A DNA stretch of 64,000 bases from Todiramphus chloris collaris (GCA_025345505.1 JANVCC010000020.1:51943523-52007522), one strand, 5' to 3'. Positions 35,820 to 50,300 are shown, counted from the first letter of the stretch. Numbers and translations: made by a program. Notes: generated by a model from the sequence alone, not told the origin.

Positions 35820-37024
35820 GCCGGTTTTAATTTAGGGAAGTAAATAGAGATTATGAAGCTATTTTGGAATAGAAGACTGATCTAGAATCAATATATGTAG
35901 CCTTTGAGAAGGGGCTTTAATTACTGTTAAAATCCAGGACAGAGAAGAAAGACTAGTACTAAATTGATGTGCAAGCAGGAAATGGCAGGCTTCGAAGAGC
36001 TATTCAATTTGTCAAGAATTATACTACAAGCCATCCAGAAGGCTTTCACACAGTCCCTTTGCATGGTCTTGTCAGCCAGATGTCATGACCTTTTAAAGCT
36101 AAAATGGCCCTAGCAGAAGACTAGCATTAGCGTGGAGTTTGAGGAAGAAAAAAGTAAGAGATAATTGATTCAGAAGAGAAACGTGAGTTGTGGAAGCTTG
36201 GCTGCTCTGAAGCGGCATCTCAGTTTCATTACTTGGAGTAGATTGCAATTCTCAGTGACACACCTCAGCTTCTTTTCTGACCTGAGTTTCTGCAGTTGTT
36301 TCTGATAAAATACTAAGAAATTACTTTTAAGGCCCTGAAGGGGTGATGAGGGGCTCTTGGGATTTACAATGTTGATTAATAGAGTATGAACTGTCAACTC
36401 TGAAAGGCAGCTATTCAGAAATGCCAGGAAGATCCCTCAGACACAGAGAGTGTGAATGCACATGAGCTGCTTGAAATGTTTATAATAACACTACTACTAA
36501 TAATAGTAATGGTGCAAGGCTTAGTGCAATGTGCAGTGGAGCCCTGTGTTTTAACATGTCAGTTCTTTTCAAGCTGTTCTTGACAAAGTGTATGATTGTG
36601 CATCCCACAGCTCATCATACTGAGTGCATTTCATGACGTATCAGTTGTCTTAACAAGCCTGCTACCTTGTAATTTTTTCTTCTGCCGTTACAGCAAAGGT
36701 TTGCTTTTGCTTTCTGTGTCCACCACTTCTCATACAGCTTTTCAAAAGAACTGTTTGGGTTTTCAGAGTGTCCCATCATTTTAGGAACAGAATGTGTTTT
36801 CTGAATAGCACAATTCTGAATTTAAATATATATGCAGGTTTACCCCAGTGAAATGGGCTGGAAACAACATCATGTGCTTTGCAGAACAGTAGCAAAAGAG
36901 TAAGGACCGTACCAGGCAAGTGCACAGGGCTAGGAAGTGCTAAGAAAAAAATATTTCTGTACTCTTCAAATTGGTGTAAGCTGGTGTTGGTAATCTAATT
37001 TGGACTGTGCATGTGTACTCTACA

Positions 37025-37316
37025 ACTACCTGTAGGGAGGTTGTACTGAGGTGGGTGTTGGTCTCTTCTCCCAGGTAACTAGTGATAGGACAAGAGGAAA
37101 GGGGCTTAAGTTGCACCAGGGGAGGTTTAGGTTGGATAGCAGGAAAAACTGTTACACTGAGAGAGTAGTTAGGCACTGGAACAAACTGCCCAGGGAGGTG
37201 GTGGGATCATCATTTTTGGAGGTGTTCAAAAAGCATCTAGATGTGGCACTTCAGGACATGGTTTAGTGAACCTGATGGTCTTGAAGGTTGTTTCCAACTT
37301 CAGTGATTCTATGAAA
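37025..37316 (+). mobile_element. CR1 LINE, 5'-truncated 3' end with ORF2 tail
   Basis: About 290 bp of CR1. It starts within the ORF2 C-terminal region: GTAACTAGTGATAGGACAAG, then a frame at 37051-37263 with [19 protein letters not shown] and FKKHLDVAL, ending in a stop after DMV. The 3' UTR has GAACCTGATGGTCTTGAAGG and TTTCCAACTTCAGTGATTCTATGA, with a single clear octamer at the end. The ORF2 tail is open across this fragment, so this copy is less decayed than the 28.5-kb one. Its sequence differs from that copy, implying another subfamily. Confidence 0.93.
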
Positions 37317-38573
37317 AGGATAAAGTTCTGCTGACCTTTCCTTAATCGTTTATCTCATAATATTTCAGTGAACAATGAGATAACATAGAGGGTTTTCCTA
37401 TTGATTTCCTCACTAGAATTCTGATCATGTAGTATCATACTTGTGATATTCAGTGTAAACTTCAGAGTTGCAGATTTAACAGGTGCTGCTAAGCTAAAAA
37501 GAGACTTTGGGGCCTGAAAAGACTGAAAGCTAAATATGCATCTCTTTCCTTGATGGGCTGAAACGGGTGTGTAGGTATGTTTGACTTAACAGAAACTTAA
37601 CATAAATGTCTATAACACTTTAAAAAAAACAAACCCAAAACTAACCTCCACCCCTCCTTTCCTCCCACCACCATTCTTCTGTAGGTACAGAGTAGATAAA
37701 TGAATTCAGGAAAGAGAATTTATCTTGGAAATGTAGCATGGAATCTTGCTGTGAGAAATTAAGGGGTTTTTTGTTTGTTTGTTTTTTTTTGCTTACACAA
37801 AGAAGAAAGTAATATAAACATAGGAGTATTCTTGCTTTTCAAAACCAATCAGTTAAAATTGATTTTGCATACAGCATACATTTGTTTTAATGGCTTAGTC
37901 TCTATGTAGAAGTAGCACATGCTATTGGTAATAACTATCATGTAGTAGATCTGGGGAACTGTATTTGGTAAAAGTACTTCAGTAGAACTGTTTATAAAGA
38001 TTATACAATTAAAGTTTTGTAACTCTCATAGTGTTTTCTGAGATATGTTAAATTTCTAGTGTAAAAGAGACATTTGGATTACTTGGGTTTTATTGTGTTT
38101 ACCTAGTGTCCCATGGAAAGAAGTTTGCTTAATAAGACTTTGCAGAGCAAAACAAGAAACAGGAACAGTCCCTCTTGCCAATAAGAATTAGAATAACTGC
38201 TGATTCGTCTATAGAGATTTACAGCTGTAAATGTCTCTCACAAAATACGTAACCTGTTGCAAGTTGTTTTTCTTGATAAAGGCAGAAGTTGACGACTATG
38301 TGAGATGTGGTGTGAATTTTAAACAAGAGTGCACCAGGAAGACAGGCTGCAGAAGGTTTAGTGGGTGAAGAAGTGTTAGCACTTTTATCTGTTGCTTTGA
38401 GATTGTGCTTTTGAATAAATGGACATCTACATACACTGAAAACACAATTTAGTCTCAATTGTAATTTTATTAAGCTTAAGCACGTTCTCTAGTCACTTAC
38501 AGTTTGTTTGTTTTTAATTCAAATTATGATTTGAACTATTGAAGATGATTTTTTTATGTACTCTTATTCACAC

Positions 38574-38600
38574 CAAACAAAACAAAACAAAAAAAAAAAA
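38574..38600 (+). repeat. (CAAAA)n / A12 low-complexity tract
   Basis: Short CAAAA-type units run into a run of twelve adenines. It is a simple A-rich tract. Confidence 0.85.
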
Positions 38601-40523
38601 TCCACAAACTGAAAATCCCTTACTTTTGACAGGCTTATGGATGAGAAAAGAAAGAAGTAGAATCTCAAAACTTTCAGTAATGCTTGAGCCATAGCAGCTA
38701 AATACAGTGAACTTTCTCTTTGCTTCTGAATCTTTCAAGCTGTTTTATGACAGCCATCACAGTCTGTGTTTTATGCACATATACAGTTTGATAAGAGCGA
38801 AAATTACAAAACTGGGGAAGATGAATTTTGCCTTGATTGACCTTGGACTTTTAATTGCTGGTTAGCAAAGAAACACTTCTTTGAAGTGCAAAAGCAGTCA
38901 CTGTCTTTAAAGAGTTGGGCTGCACAAGTGGGAAAACAATGTCTTGGATATTTTTCATTGAAAAAGTTGATCTGTAAATGATAATCAAAGAGCAAGCTAT
39001 TCAAGAGTTTCTTCTCCTCTTGTTCTTGTACATACTTTCTATTCTTATTCTGCATTCCTTATGCTGTGCTTTGGCATTTGGAGTTGAATGCCATCTCTTA
39101 TAGTGACAATAAGGGCAATTCAGTGCCCTTCTGTAGGACATTAGGCTGTATGTCCTGCTACATGTAAGGCATGAATTAAATAGCTGTGAATAGCATATTT
39201 AAAACAGAAAGGTCACTGTCAGCACTTAGTGTACTTATGCTAACCAGTTATGTTAGGAGAATAAAATGATGCATTAAGCAAAACTAAATGTGAATTTGAG
39301 ATACTTCAAAGCAGAACCAGTTATTGTCAATTAATCAACATGGTGCTGTTTTGTGTAAATAGTTGACTTCTAACTTTGTTAATGACACAGTGTTTTCATG
39401 TTTTTGACAAGGTATTTGTTCTCTTAGCAGCCTGTTGAGTCATGTTGTCAGGTGGCCATCCTTTGGTTGCTAAATTGTATTTACAACTACTTTACACCTG
39501 TCTTAAGTTATCAACCTGTATCTACTTTAAAAAAAGAAAATACGTATCTCTGGAAAACCACCATGTCTAAAATCCCTTTGGCAGAACATCTTATTTCAGT
39601 TGCTACCATTTTGTAATGTAAAGATGAACATAAGACAGAGCCAATGAAAAGAGAGAGATGAGTAAAAACTACTAGTCCTCTGCACTCATGAGGAAGTCGA
39701 CCCCTGCATATATGTCTGTGACTTGGCCATATTGATCACGCTGTGGTGTGTTCTTCTTTCTTTATTGTCTTGTACAGTGCTTGGGGCAAGGGGAGCAGAG
39801 CTGGGGCAGAACTGAAACATGCATGATCGGTTCATCTGCACTGGTCTGAATTTGCTGCAAATGTTAGTAAATCTCTCCTGCCTGCTGTGCCCCACTTCTG
39901 TGACTTCTTCTTGTTCATGTTACCTGCTTACTAGCCTTAGGCAAGAGGTTACATAACAGAGGGTCTCCACCAAGAAAGGAAAGACCATCTTTTTCATGGC
40001 CCTGTGTGCACCAGGCTTCTTCTGTATGTGCCCTTCTATATGTGCTCTGGGATGCCTGTGTGAAGCTGAAGTTACCAGCATAGGTTCTTTTGTACATCTT
40101 CACTGGCAGATGGGCTGCAAATTGCAACCCCTCTTGGACACTGTTTCCGTGTTACAAACTGGATGCTTTCTTTTTGATTATTATGGATATAAATTGAATA
40201 CCATTATTGCGGGTGCTGTAAGAATGGATAATAAATGGCAGTCTTTGTCAGTAAGAGTTATCAGTCCAGATTGTTTTCTGGGTAAGTGATGAGGCAATAG
40301 ACTGCTAATGCACAAATTGTTCAGGCACATGGGAAATATTTAAGTACTGCTGTCATGATGTTTTCTATGCTCAATTTACTGGTACTATTATGTCATACTG
40401 GTGAGTTCATCACCAGGCCCTCTTATATTGCTCTGTATAATAACTAATACAGTTTAGTTTGTGTAGTTTTGTTTGAAATTATTTCATATTCATACTGTAT
40501 TCTTTTGTTGTTTCTTTTTTTTC

Positions 40524-40538
40524 GGGGGGGGGGGGGGG
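40524..40538 (+). repeat. G15 homopolymer
   Basis: Fifteen uninterrupted guanines follow T8-C and precede TGTGG. G15 can itself supply four G3 tracts with one-base loops, so it is a quadruplex candidate. Its true length is uncertain because long G runs are a frequent sequencing and assembly error. Confidence 0.85.
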
Positions 40539-40556
40539 TGTGGAAAAAAATTACAA

Positions 40557-40587
40557 AAATTAAATAAATAAATAAATAAATAAAAAA
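40557..40587 (+). repeat. (TAAA)6 microsatellite
   Basis: Six perfect TAAA units (40561-40584) flanked by A-rich bases, about 20 bp after the G15 tract. Confidence 0.93.
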
Positions 40588-42733
40588 TTGAAGAGAGCAG
40601 AAATCCTGGCTGTTGTCTGGGGAAGTTGTTTGCCCCAGTTTTTAATACATGTTGATGAAGATATTTATTACATGTCTTCAGCTGTCTTTTTCTCACAATG
40701 AGAGGTTATCACTTCAGTACTGTAGGGTAAGACTTTAATTGCATTCATTATATTTGGCGGAAGATTGGCTGGGATAGCCTCTAAGGATTAAAACTGTTTA
40801 TCTGGGTATGAAAGAATCATTTGGTAATCTGCCAGAGCACTCTTGTTGTAAGGGGAGGTTTTCCTGTCAAACTGAAGAACTGCTCAGATAAACAGGCTTT
40901 CTGTGCAGCTATCTTTGGTGCATGAAGTCATTAGCTTAGGACACATGCATCTCAAAACACTTGGGTTACCTAGTCTGCATCAGATAGGTGTGCTGACGAA
41001 TTAAAACTTTGTATTTCAATCCTTGATGTCATGTTAACATTCTTTCTTCTCATATTACAAATACACCATCAGAGGTTGTTTTGCACTCTTTTCATGGCTT
41101 TCCTCTTCAGCTGATAAATGAGTCTCTTGACAAGAACAGTTCATACAGTGCATGGTAACTGGTAGCTCTTACTGGAAACGGAAGCTACGTGCGTAGAGCT
41201 GTTCTTTGTCATCTGGATCTTCATGGGTTACCCAAAACTACAGTTTCAATCAAAATAAATCCATAATGCCTGCAGAAAGTGCCACAAAAGAGGCATTCAT
41301 CCTCTTTGTGCAAGAGAAAGCAAAGCATTAAACACAATCTACTGAAACAAAGAAAAAAAATAAGTATGATAATGACTTTTTGTATAATTATGTAACAGCT
41401 AAATTAATAATTAAGACAGTGGCTATTATTTAATAGTTCATTTTGGACTTGTGTCTGGTTTGTTCTCAGTACAGGAGAGGAAAATACGTGCTCTACTCAT
41501 GCAATTGGAGTTGATTTTTATAGTTTTAAAACTTTAAATGCCTTTTAAGCAGAGGAAGGCAGCATTTGATGTTAAACAATGGTGAACTTCACTTAATAAA
41601 TCTGAACTTGTTTTATTGAATCCTGCTGATAGACAAAGAAGTTAAAACTTTATGCATAGAAACTTGCTCTTATGGGAGTTTTATGCAGCAGTACAAAGTC
41701 AAACTCTTGCATTGCCAGCACAAAGCTTACTGGAAGAATATTAGTTTTTGCATGAGTTTATGCTGCGTCTTTGATGCACCATGTAAAATTAACATTTATC
41801 TTTAGACAAGATCAGAAACGTTTCCAACAGTTCACTTAAAAGGGTGGGGAAAAAGAACAGTGTGTTAACTAAGAAGATGACACGCTGCCTGAGGCAGTCT
41901 GCTTTTTTCTTGGCTCTAGGAAGAATTTTCTGTCTCCTAAAGGTCTGATTCTTTATATGTGGAGAGGTTTTTTTTGATTGTTGTTGGTTTTGTATTATTA
42001 TTTTATTTTTTCCTTTTAAACAATACATAGATGTGGTCTTCTCAGAAACTTTGAGTGCATGTTGCCAAAACAACACAAGAATAAAAATAACACGTATTTC
42101 TGGATAAGGTGAATCATCTGCTAGCCTGTATCATCTTTGGTTTAAGTACAGTGTTTGATCCGTGTAGCTCTGGGGAGTGTTCTGATCCTGGAACAACTGG
42201 AATCCATAAGAGAAAATTGATCTGGTTTTAAAACATGGGAGGTGATGTGTCTCACAAGTGCTTTTCATTGAGAAAATGATAATTGAATAAAGTTTCAGTA
42301 GCACTCGAGTGGTTAATCTATCACATGTCTGAGAGAAAGAATCCTAACAGCTGTCTGCCCCAAACAAAGGGATCCTTCTCCCACTTTCTTTAGGGCCACA
42401 TTTACCAGAGGTCTCAGCATTACAAGTGTATTTATGGACAATAATATGTAGTCTCCTTCATGACACTAAGAAGAGGGAATGGCAAAACATCCTAATCTGT
42501 TCACAGAGATGTTCTTCACTGCAAAACTGAGCAAGTTTTGAATATAGTGTGACTTCACGTGCAGTATGCTTCTCTATTTAAAAGGCAGCCCTAAGGACTT
42601 CAATTTCAGAGCATGCAGCTAATCAGAGCCCTGATGCTCTTTTGAAAATCACCATGGGAATGTCTAGGAATAATAACCATTTCTGCACAAATTAAAATAG
42701 AAATGAACTTGTACATAAACACTGTCATCAGTT

Positions 42734-42765
42734 GTTGAAATTTGGTTTTGTTGAAATTTTGTTTT
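42734..42765 (+). repeat. Tandem duplication, 16-bp unit x2
   Basis: GTTGAAATTTGGTTTT is followed directly by GTTGAAATTTTGTTTT, with one mismatch. A degenerate third start (TGTTGAAAAT) follows at about 42769. Confidence 0.75.
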
Positions 42766-45700
42766 AATGTTGAAAATGCTACTGAACTTTAATGTGCTTT
42801 TCTGTCCACTTAGATATTCTGCCCTGATTCATTCTCAGGTGTAATACTGGGCCTCAGGATCTGTTTTGTCCCCATGTAGAAACTGATTTTTATAATCTTT
42901 ACAGAAGCCAAAATGTTACTAACTTCCACAGATTGTTTAAAATTCAGAATAGATTTTTAAAATTTTTTATTTTTTTAATTTCATTTTGTTTTTAATTCCA
43001 AATCACAGGAATGCTAGCTGTTAGATTTATGAAATCCCACATACACCCAGCGCTTCATAATTCTTTTACAAAATATGCAAGATTAATTACACTTGCGGCC
43101 AAGTTCTTCTAGTCAGGCATGGTCTCAGTGTCATGAGTTAGATTTTAGGGCAGGTGGTGGCAGAAACATTGGCATACCTTAGCTGAATATTCAGCACCAA
43201 ATGATGAAAAATACTACATGCCTTGGAAATGCCTTCCTCTTCCAGTGATGCTGTTCATCATGGTTTAAAGTATTATCACTGTGTGAAAGGTTTGCCATTC
43301 AGTCCCTTCCAAAACAGTAATAAGAATGAATGAAAAGAACTGCTTCTGTCACCTCCTTAAGATTTTACATTAATGTGACTAGCTATAAATACTTGTTTAT
43401 CACAAGAGCATTGTTTTTAACTTTGAAACATATTCTGAAGGTATTTAACAATGCATTCTTTTTGAATAAAAAGGGATTAGCACCATTTTTTAAACACTGT
43501 TTTAAAGGAGACCATTTTCATTGAAACTTCTGTTGATCTGAATATTTGTGTTTCCTAACATGTGAAATGATAATGTCTCGATGCATGTGTTTTTCTAGGA
43601 ATGATTTGTTGTATGAGATGATTAAACCAAAGAATGGGCCAACATGTGAAACTCTGACTTGGTGCTTAAGCATGATCTGTGTTCAGCATATAGACCCAAT
43701 ACTTTTTCAAGTAACTGTGGAGCACTCTTTTGCTTAGGTGACCTATAGCTTAGGATCTTTGAGGGAGCTATGTTTCTTGTATCCCTATGAACCAAAAGGC
43801 CATTAGCTGTAAGGGTCAAAGGGTTAATGGAAGAAATAGTCTCCACTTGCCATTATCTAACAACAGCATTCTGTGGGAACCAGGGAAAGATAACACTTGC
43901 TCCCCTGTTTCTGTAGGTGGTTTCTAAAAAGGTGACCTCACTGTTCGATGACTAAGTACAAGATTAAATGCAAATACGGAGGCCATCAGAAATGAACTTG
44001 CTCAACCTGGTAGTGGAGACCACGGTCCATTAAATGACCACTATGGTAGCATCAGGTCACATTGTTCTTAGATGACTAAAGGTCATAGAGATTGCGTTGC
44101 TTAATTGCCTAACTTTCTCTTTGAACGCACTCTTGTTATCCTTTCATGTACTCTAGGAAAAGAGCACTTACTTTCTCTGGGGCCTGGGTGTATGGAAGAT
44201 AGAACATGGAGACAGATAAAAGGAAAACTTCAGCTTGGTATCATATCAGTGATATACTGACCAACTAAATAATTTCCAAGAGTGTTTAGAAAAATACTTG
44301 AAAAATTACTTGAAAGCCTTAAAACCAACATGTGTAGCTTTCTCCAAGATAAACACATGGTTCTTTAAGTAGACAGGAATATGTATATCTTGCCTCTGTG
44401 AAGGATTTCTGTTAAGAAAGCTCATGAACTTATTTTACATGTTAGAAATTATTGTATTAATTATTAATGCCTCTTATAACCTCAGTTTTGATGCTTGGTT
44501 AGTCTTTTGGAAAAGCAGAAACAATTCTAAAGGTAGTCCATGATATGTTGTATAGAAAGGTCCCTCACTGATAGAGCGGAACATAACTAAGTAAGGTGAC
44601 ATTATATCAGAAAATTGGAGAAGATGCTATGCAAGAAAGATGAGATTCACTTTTTGGCATCACTGTTTACATTTGCTATCAATTCTAGATACCCACGTAC
44701 CAGCTGTGAGGGAGAATGACAGAAGTTTCAAAAGCCAAAAGAGTAAGGGCAGAGTCCAAACAGAGAGGATATACTGATAGTTTGGGCTGGTTTTCCTTCC
44801 TTAGTTTCAGGCTTCTAAATCAGATTTGGCTCGTGAAATCCAATGTGAACTGAGTTATTAGCCACCTGAGACAGATTCAGTATGGATGTGAAAAGTTGAA
44901 TTGATGCATGTTTAAGTTTCTTGGTCCAAAGGATACTAAGTAGCACTTTTTAATGGCATTGAAATACTGTGCTAAACATGAAGATAGTTTTGAACATCTC
45001 AGTTCAATTTCTGAACTGCATTTCCTATATTTGTCTCCATGTTATTTCAAAGCTGTCTTAGAACTGAATTTGGAGTAAATTAATTGATTGTGACTTCAGA
45101 TTAGAATGCATATGTGAAAGTGGATGATAATGCATTGATTAAAACTACATATATGCACATATGTATGTAGAGAGAGTTTATCCAAAGCATATTACCAAGA
45201 GGAATCTAAAAGAGGAATGTGTCCTTCCGTTTTTTTTTGAGCCTAAACCAGGTTGGAGTTATCACTGATGACGTTGTTCACAAAGCTGTATTCTAAATTG
45301 CATGTAGCACAAGTATCCTTTTGATACTTCTGGCTAAAAATACTTCTATGTGGAATCAGTCTGTAATAGGGCACGGGGCACGGGGAGGCTGTTGGAAAGG
45401 TAACAAACCAAATACCAGTGTTATGCCCAAGGCATTATGTACTCTGGCTGACTGTGTAGCTGTGGTGTTCATCCCCAGACTATGTTATTTTGAAGTTAGC
45501 TCTTGAGGTGGTTGACAGTGTCAGTTACTGCTGTCACTTGATTTCACTAGTTCTGACAAGAGAACCAGGTTTGGAGAAAACAAAGGGAAGAAAAATTGTT
45601 CTCATCTTAAAAATTATCCCAGGTGGCTCTATCTTTTTCCCCTTTGCCTTCAGTTATTTCAGATCATACAGTAATTTAGTTTTCCATTTATGTTTTTTCA

Positions 45701-47316
45701 TCTCCATTACATAAGATGCATTAGTGAACACTCTTTTTTGTAAAAGCCTCTGTGGAAAGTATCTGGCAAAATTCTGCTTTTGTCTTTGTCGCCTGTCAGT
45801 TTTCTTTCAGTTTCTTTTCAGATTACACTATTTCTTTTGCAGTGCTTCACTTTCCATATATTCAACACTTCAGTTCTTAGAATTGCAAGTGCTTTGACTA
45901 TTTTATTCCTGCACAATGAATATGGTGAATAAAGGGAAATGCCACACGTGTTAAACTTATGCTAAGCACAGAACACACTTTAGGAAAAAGCATTAGACCA
46001 TTCCCAGTTGCAACTGAGAGAAGACTAAACTTGTAAAATATAAACAGTGTTGAAAACTCTGCCTTCGGGTTGACCCTCATCATATGGTTTCTTACTTCAT
46101 TGCACTAAACTAAAATTTGTGATGAGCCCTGTTAAACCATTGTGCATTTTCAAAAATCTGCTGCAAAGCCTTACAACAGCTTTCTTTTTTGTTTGCTGCT
46201 GTTGTTTTCTTGGCATATTTATAATTGAATGCTAGTCTTTTCAGAATTTTGATTCATAATGCTACTCTTGACAAGAAATTACATACAGCTTGTGAATAAA
46301 AACATGTAACTTCTAGTAACTGTTTAGTTTAATTGTAGAAGGGAAATCAGACTTGAGGTTTTTCCGTCATATTCACATCCATGAGTTACTTCTTTAACCA
46401 TTAATAAACAATTAACTCACTGTTACTCATTGCAAGGGGCAAAAAAAAATAAAAAAGAATTAATTTCATGTTGCTACATTGGTGATTTCATAAATAAAAT
46501 ACAAGCCAAGTAATTCTTGACTCTTTTAAAGATTTTGAACATTTCATCCATTTGCCTATAAAAGATCCTTTCTCACTTACTTTGTCTTCTGTGATCTTAA
46601 GCCAGCAGACTTTGTCATTTTTAAGGTTGGAGGTTAATTGGACAAAGCATTTCTTCATTCACATTTCAAAGTCTTCTATCTGATTTTTCACTTCATGGAA
46701 AGTCTTTGAACTTTCTGTTGGAATGTCAGATCTCTGAAAAGACTTCATTCAGGGAACTCAAATTTTTGTTTCCCTGCTTCAGGGGTTGGGGCAATAAATG
46801 ATTTTTAGGCTTGTCTCTGAAAACTGCACAGCTAGCTCTACCTACTTCAGTTATACTGGCCACAAGTCTCCAATAACTTGCCTTCTCGTTCATAAGGGAG
46901 CGAGTGAACTTTCTGACTGTTGCATAAATGAAGGACCATCATGCATGAAGTCTGTCAAAAGTATTTGTGCATGGCAACCGAAGAGGACCATTCTTGGGCA
47001 AAGGAGAGAGAGATAGAGATGGGGATTGTAAAAGCCAATGCTGAGGTGACTATGGGGAATTTCTGTCAGTGAGGTAGATCAGAATGTTGTGCTTTTGTAG
47101 CCCCCATAAAGACTTACTGGGGGAGTAGTGGCTCCTGGAGGATCAGCCATAGCTTACAGTGTGCTCTTGAATGTTGATACCTGTCAGTAGTCTTGGAAGA
47201 GGGGCAAAGGATGCGGCAGAGCACCCTGTATAGCTTTTTGCGGCAACAAGTGGGAGAACATAGTATCCTTTAATATGCTGTTAAGGGGATTGCCAGATCA
47301 GGCAGAGGTGAAGGAT

Positions 47317-47351
47317 TTTTATTTATTTATTTGTGTGTGTGTGTGTGTGTT
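47317..47351 (+). repeat. (TTTA)n (TG)n compound microsatellite
   Basis: About four TTTA units run straight into nine to ten TG units (47332-47351). The TG end is followed by TTCAG, which mimics a splice acceptor but has no open frame of note downstream. Confidence 0.92.
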
Positions 47352-50300
47352 TCAGATCTTTAAATGCCGAAGTGGAATTTTTACAACCTTGGGAAATTTA
47401 GAATTAATCTTTACTGTGTTACGTATTTTTAGAAGTTTTATCTTATGAAAAACCCTTTCACACAAAGTTGTCAGTTGTTCTTGTAAGAGAATCATACATT
47501 TTGGAAATAAGTTTTTATTACTCGTAGTATTTTTAGTCTCTGTTGCAGGCTAAACCACAAATATTTTGTAGATGCTGTATTTTGTAGTTGTGAAAGCATC
47601 TGACAGGATAACTACTAATAGTGATGCACTTCTCTAATCTGTGTTTTCTGACATGGATCTTTTGTCTCTGAAATGGATTTTTTTCTTATTATCTAGTATG
47701 CTTTTTTGCCATACATCTTTGATACCCAATAACCCATGGAGAATTTCGTTTAAGACAAAAGAGTGAGTCCAGCAGAAAATAAGTGGAGCCTTCTCCTGTG
47801 TAAGTTGTAATTGAGGTTATGGCTTGGCGTATTGCCTTTGGCAGAGTTCTGTTACGGAGAAACTGAAACCATGATTTTGAGGCTGCTGCAGTGTAAGCAA
47901 AATGAATTAATTATTAGCGACATAGGAAGAATTGGAGGAAAAGAGAACGGCTTCTTGAGTGAAATACGATGTATTGACTTTTGGAAAAAGAGAGAAGCAG
48001 AGCAAACAACTTAGTAATGAATAATCCACTTTCACGTAACTAATGACTTCTCTGCAGATCTGCAAGAGTTTTTCTGCTGGTTAGGTCGCCTCTCCAAAGT
48101 CTGTCAAATGTTTCTTAGGAAATTTAATTTTGTTATGTAACTCTTCCTTTGGGTTTTACTGTGACTGTCTGATGAGGAGCTTGTCTGATATCAAACAACT
48201 AATACTAGTGTCTGTAAGATGGTTTTAAATATATTTTGAAATTAATTGCAAGAGCTTTCGCATCAAGAAAAGAAGTGTAAAAGAAAGAAACAAAACTTGT
48301 TTTTTTGATAAATTAGGGGAAAATACTGGTCTGATTGAGAAAACATTTGAAGTTTATTATTTAAAGGACTTGGAATATGCTATTGAAGTAAATCTTTACA
48401 GGTATGTGCTTCTTAATCAATTACTGAATTAAAACGTTATTGCACAGAGGCACATTAATTTAGATTTTTTTTCTTCCTATCTGCATTGAAAGGATGGTTG
48501 CTTACAAGCTTGGATGATCTCTGAATGAGTTTAGGTCCATATGAAAATATAACCAACCCATGTTTGGATTTTCCTACATCTGCTGATGTATCTTTATACC
48601 CTACAAGTTGTGTTCTAGACCTGGTAAGGAGAAGGGTGGATAATAAGGACTATTAGACATGTCTAATATGTAGCAAACCTGTCCTTTTCACATTTCTGCC
48701 TGCCTTGTACTTCATTACTTTATCGTTTACCTTTTCTTTGTTTCTACAGTTTTATTTTTTACAGTTTCTCCTTGAGCTTCATTATTTTGGTCAGACATCA
48801 GTGAATTCATTATTCATTATTTTCTGAGGTAAAAGGAATGCTGTGAGTCTCCCTGCATTGGTGATCTCATGGTTCCAAAATGTTCAGTTTTGGTAGTAGG
48901 AAGTTGCTCTGGGATTACCAAAGGTGGATCTGATCAATTGAGTCTCTACTGTGAGAAAGATTTAGGGTCACAGATTTACATGGTGCTTTTAAGAGTTTTC
49001 AGTAGCACCCTTAGCTCCTTGTTTTGCTTGTTAAAGTAATTTTTAAATAAAAGGGGTGTGTTTCTACAACCTTCATTTATATACAGCTGTAGTTTTCACC
49101 TTGTAAGAAAGTCTGAGTTTGTCAGAAAATAGGAAAGGGCAAATGTTTCCTCTTAGAAAAATAAAACTGTCTGTGGAGGTATGAAATCTAAGTAACTCTG
49201 TTAGTAAAGTAGTTAAAATCTATGCTAGAGCAGCTAAGAGAGTAGAAGAAATTTATAAAGACTCTTGTCCACAAGTCAAGGCATAAAAAAAAAACCCCAA
49301 CAAACAACTTCTCTATGAGGTCAGAATATGAATTTCATTTAAAGTCTGTTGAACTTGTGCATTTGAAAAAGAAACCTTTCGAATATATGTGGTATATATT
49401 GAAATAGCGTAGATGTTGTAAATGAAAGTGTTATTATGTTTAAACCGCATTCAGACTGAAGTTGTTAGAGTGATTGAAGAAGTAGAGCAACAATGATCTC
49501 TCATGTTCTTCCACCATTTATTTTTTTTCTTTCATATGCTTGATATTTTTCTAACAGACTCTAGCTTACCTTTCTTTTTGTGGTGCTAACACCCTGAATT
49601 GAAAATTATGGCATAGCTCAAGGATGAGATAGATTGAGGTGCTTTTTATTACTGACTATTCCCAGGCAAAATGTTTTAAGCAAACTGGGTAATGGAGGTA
49701 AATTACATTATATGGGATGCTGGCCTTGAAGTGATCTTTCTATTATGCCTTCTGATAAAATGAAATTGCGTTTGGGTTGTGTAAAATGATAAAACAAATG
49801 AATAATTGCATTGTGCAAACAAGAAAAAAGACGTGTGTTTGTGCTGGTTAAATAAATAAAACCAAAAATCCACAAAACCGAGTAAGCTTTAAGATATTTG
49901 ACAGAGGACACCCAGTCTACAGGAAGGCTACTCACAGGAACAAACTTCTGATTTCGAAAGTGTGTGAAAAACCAACAGATACAAAAGGCTGAGCTGTTAG
50001 CCTATGTCACAGATTTGGAAGCAGAGTGTAAACGTTGAAGTCCCCCAGAACCATCCACAAATTTTACCAGTTTTGAAAAAAACCAGGAAATGGTGCTGGC
50101 TGTACTGCATCAGACCAAAGATGTGTTTACCCCAGTGTTGTGTCAAGAATCAGCGAGAATATTCCCCGAACTCACAATATTTTCCCATTTACCTGGTATT
50201 TGTAACATGACTTTCTCAGCCAGTGGTATTGTTGTTTTTTTAATAACACAATATTTTAGTTTTCTGAGTGTCTCTTGTTGCTTTTGAACTTGCATAATGC

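Larger units (their letters stand above)
31389..37024. other. Unique non-coding DNA, no gene recognised
   Basis: A+T-rich single-copy sequence between two CR1 copies. It holds a T17 run, a 27-bp tandem duplication and a 162-codon minus-strand frame, listed separately. No other structured element was seen. The stretch 31.4-32.0 kb is purine-rich on the plus strand (many GGAAGAA/GAAAGG runs). Confidence 0.65.

Noticed and set aside
43148..43164. GGGCAGGTGGTGGCAG as a CTCF-type site
   Set aside because: Only part of the CTCF core fits, and key positions differ from the CCNNNAGGGGGC-type consensus.
47332..47356. (TG)n-TTCAG as a splice acceptor
   Set aside because: The pyrimidine content comes from the TG microsatellite and no long open frame or donor follows.
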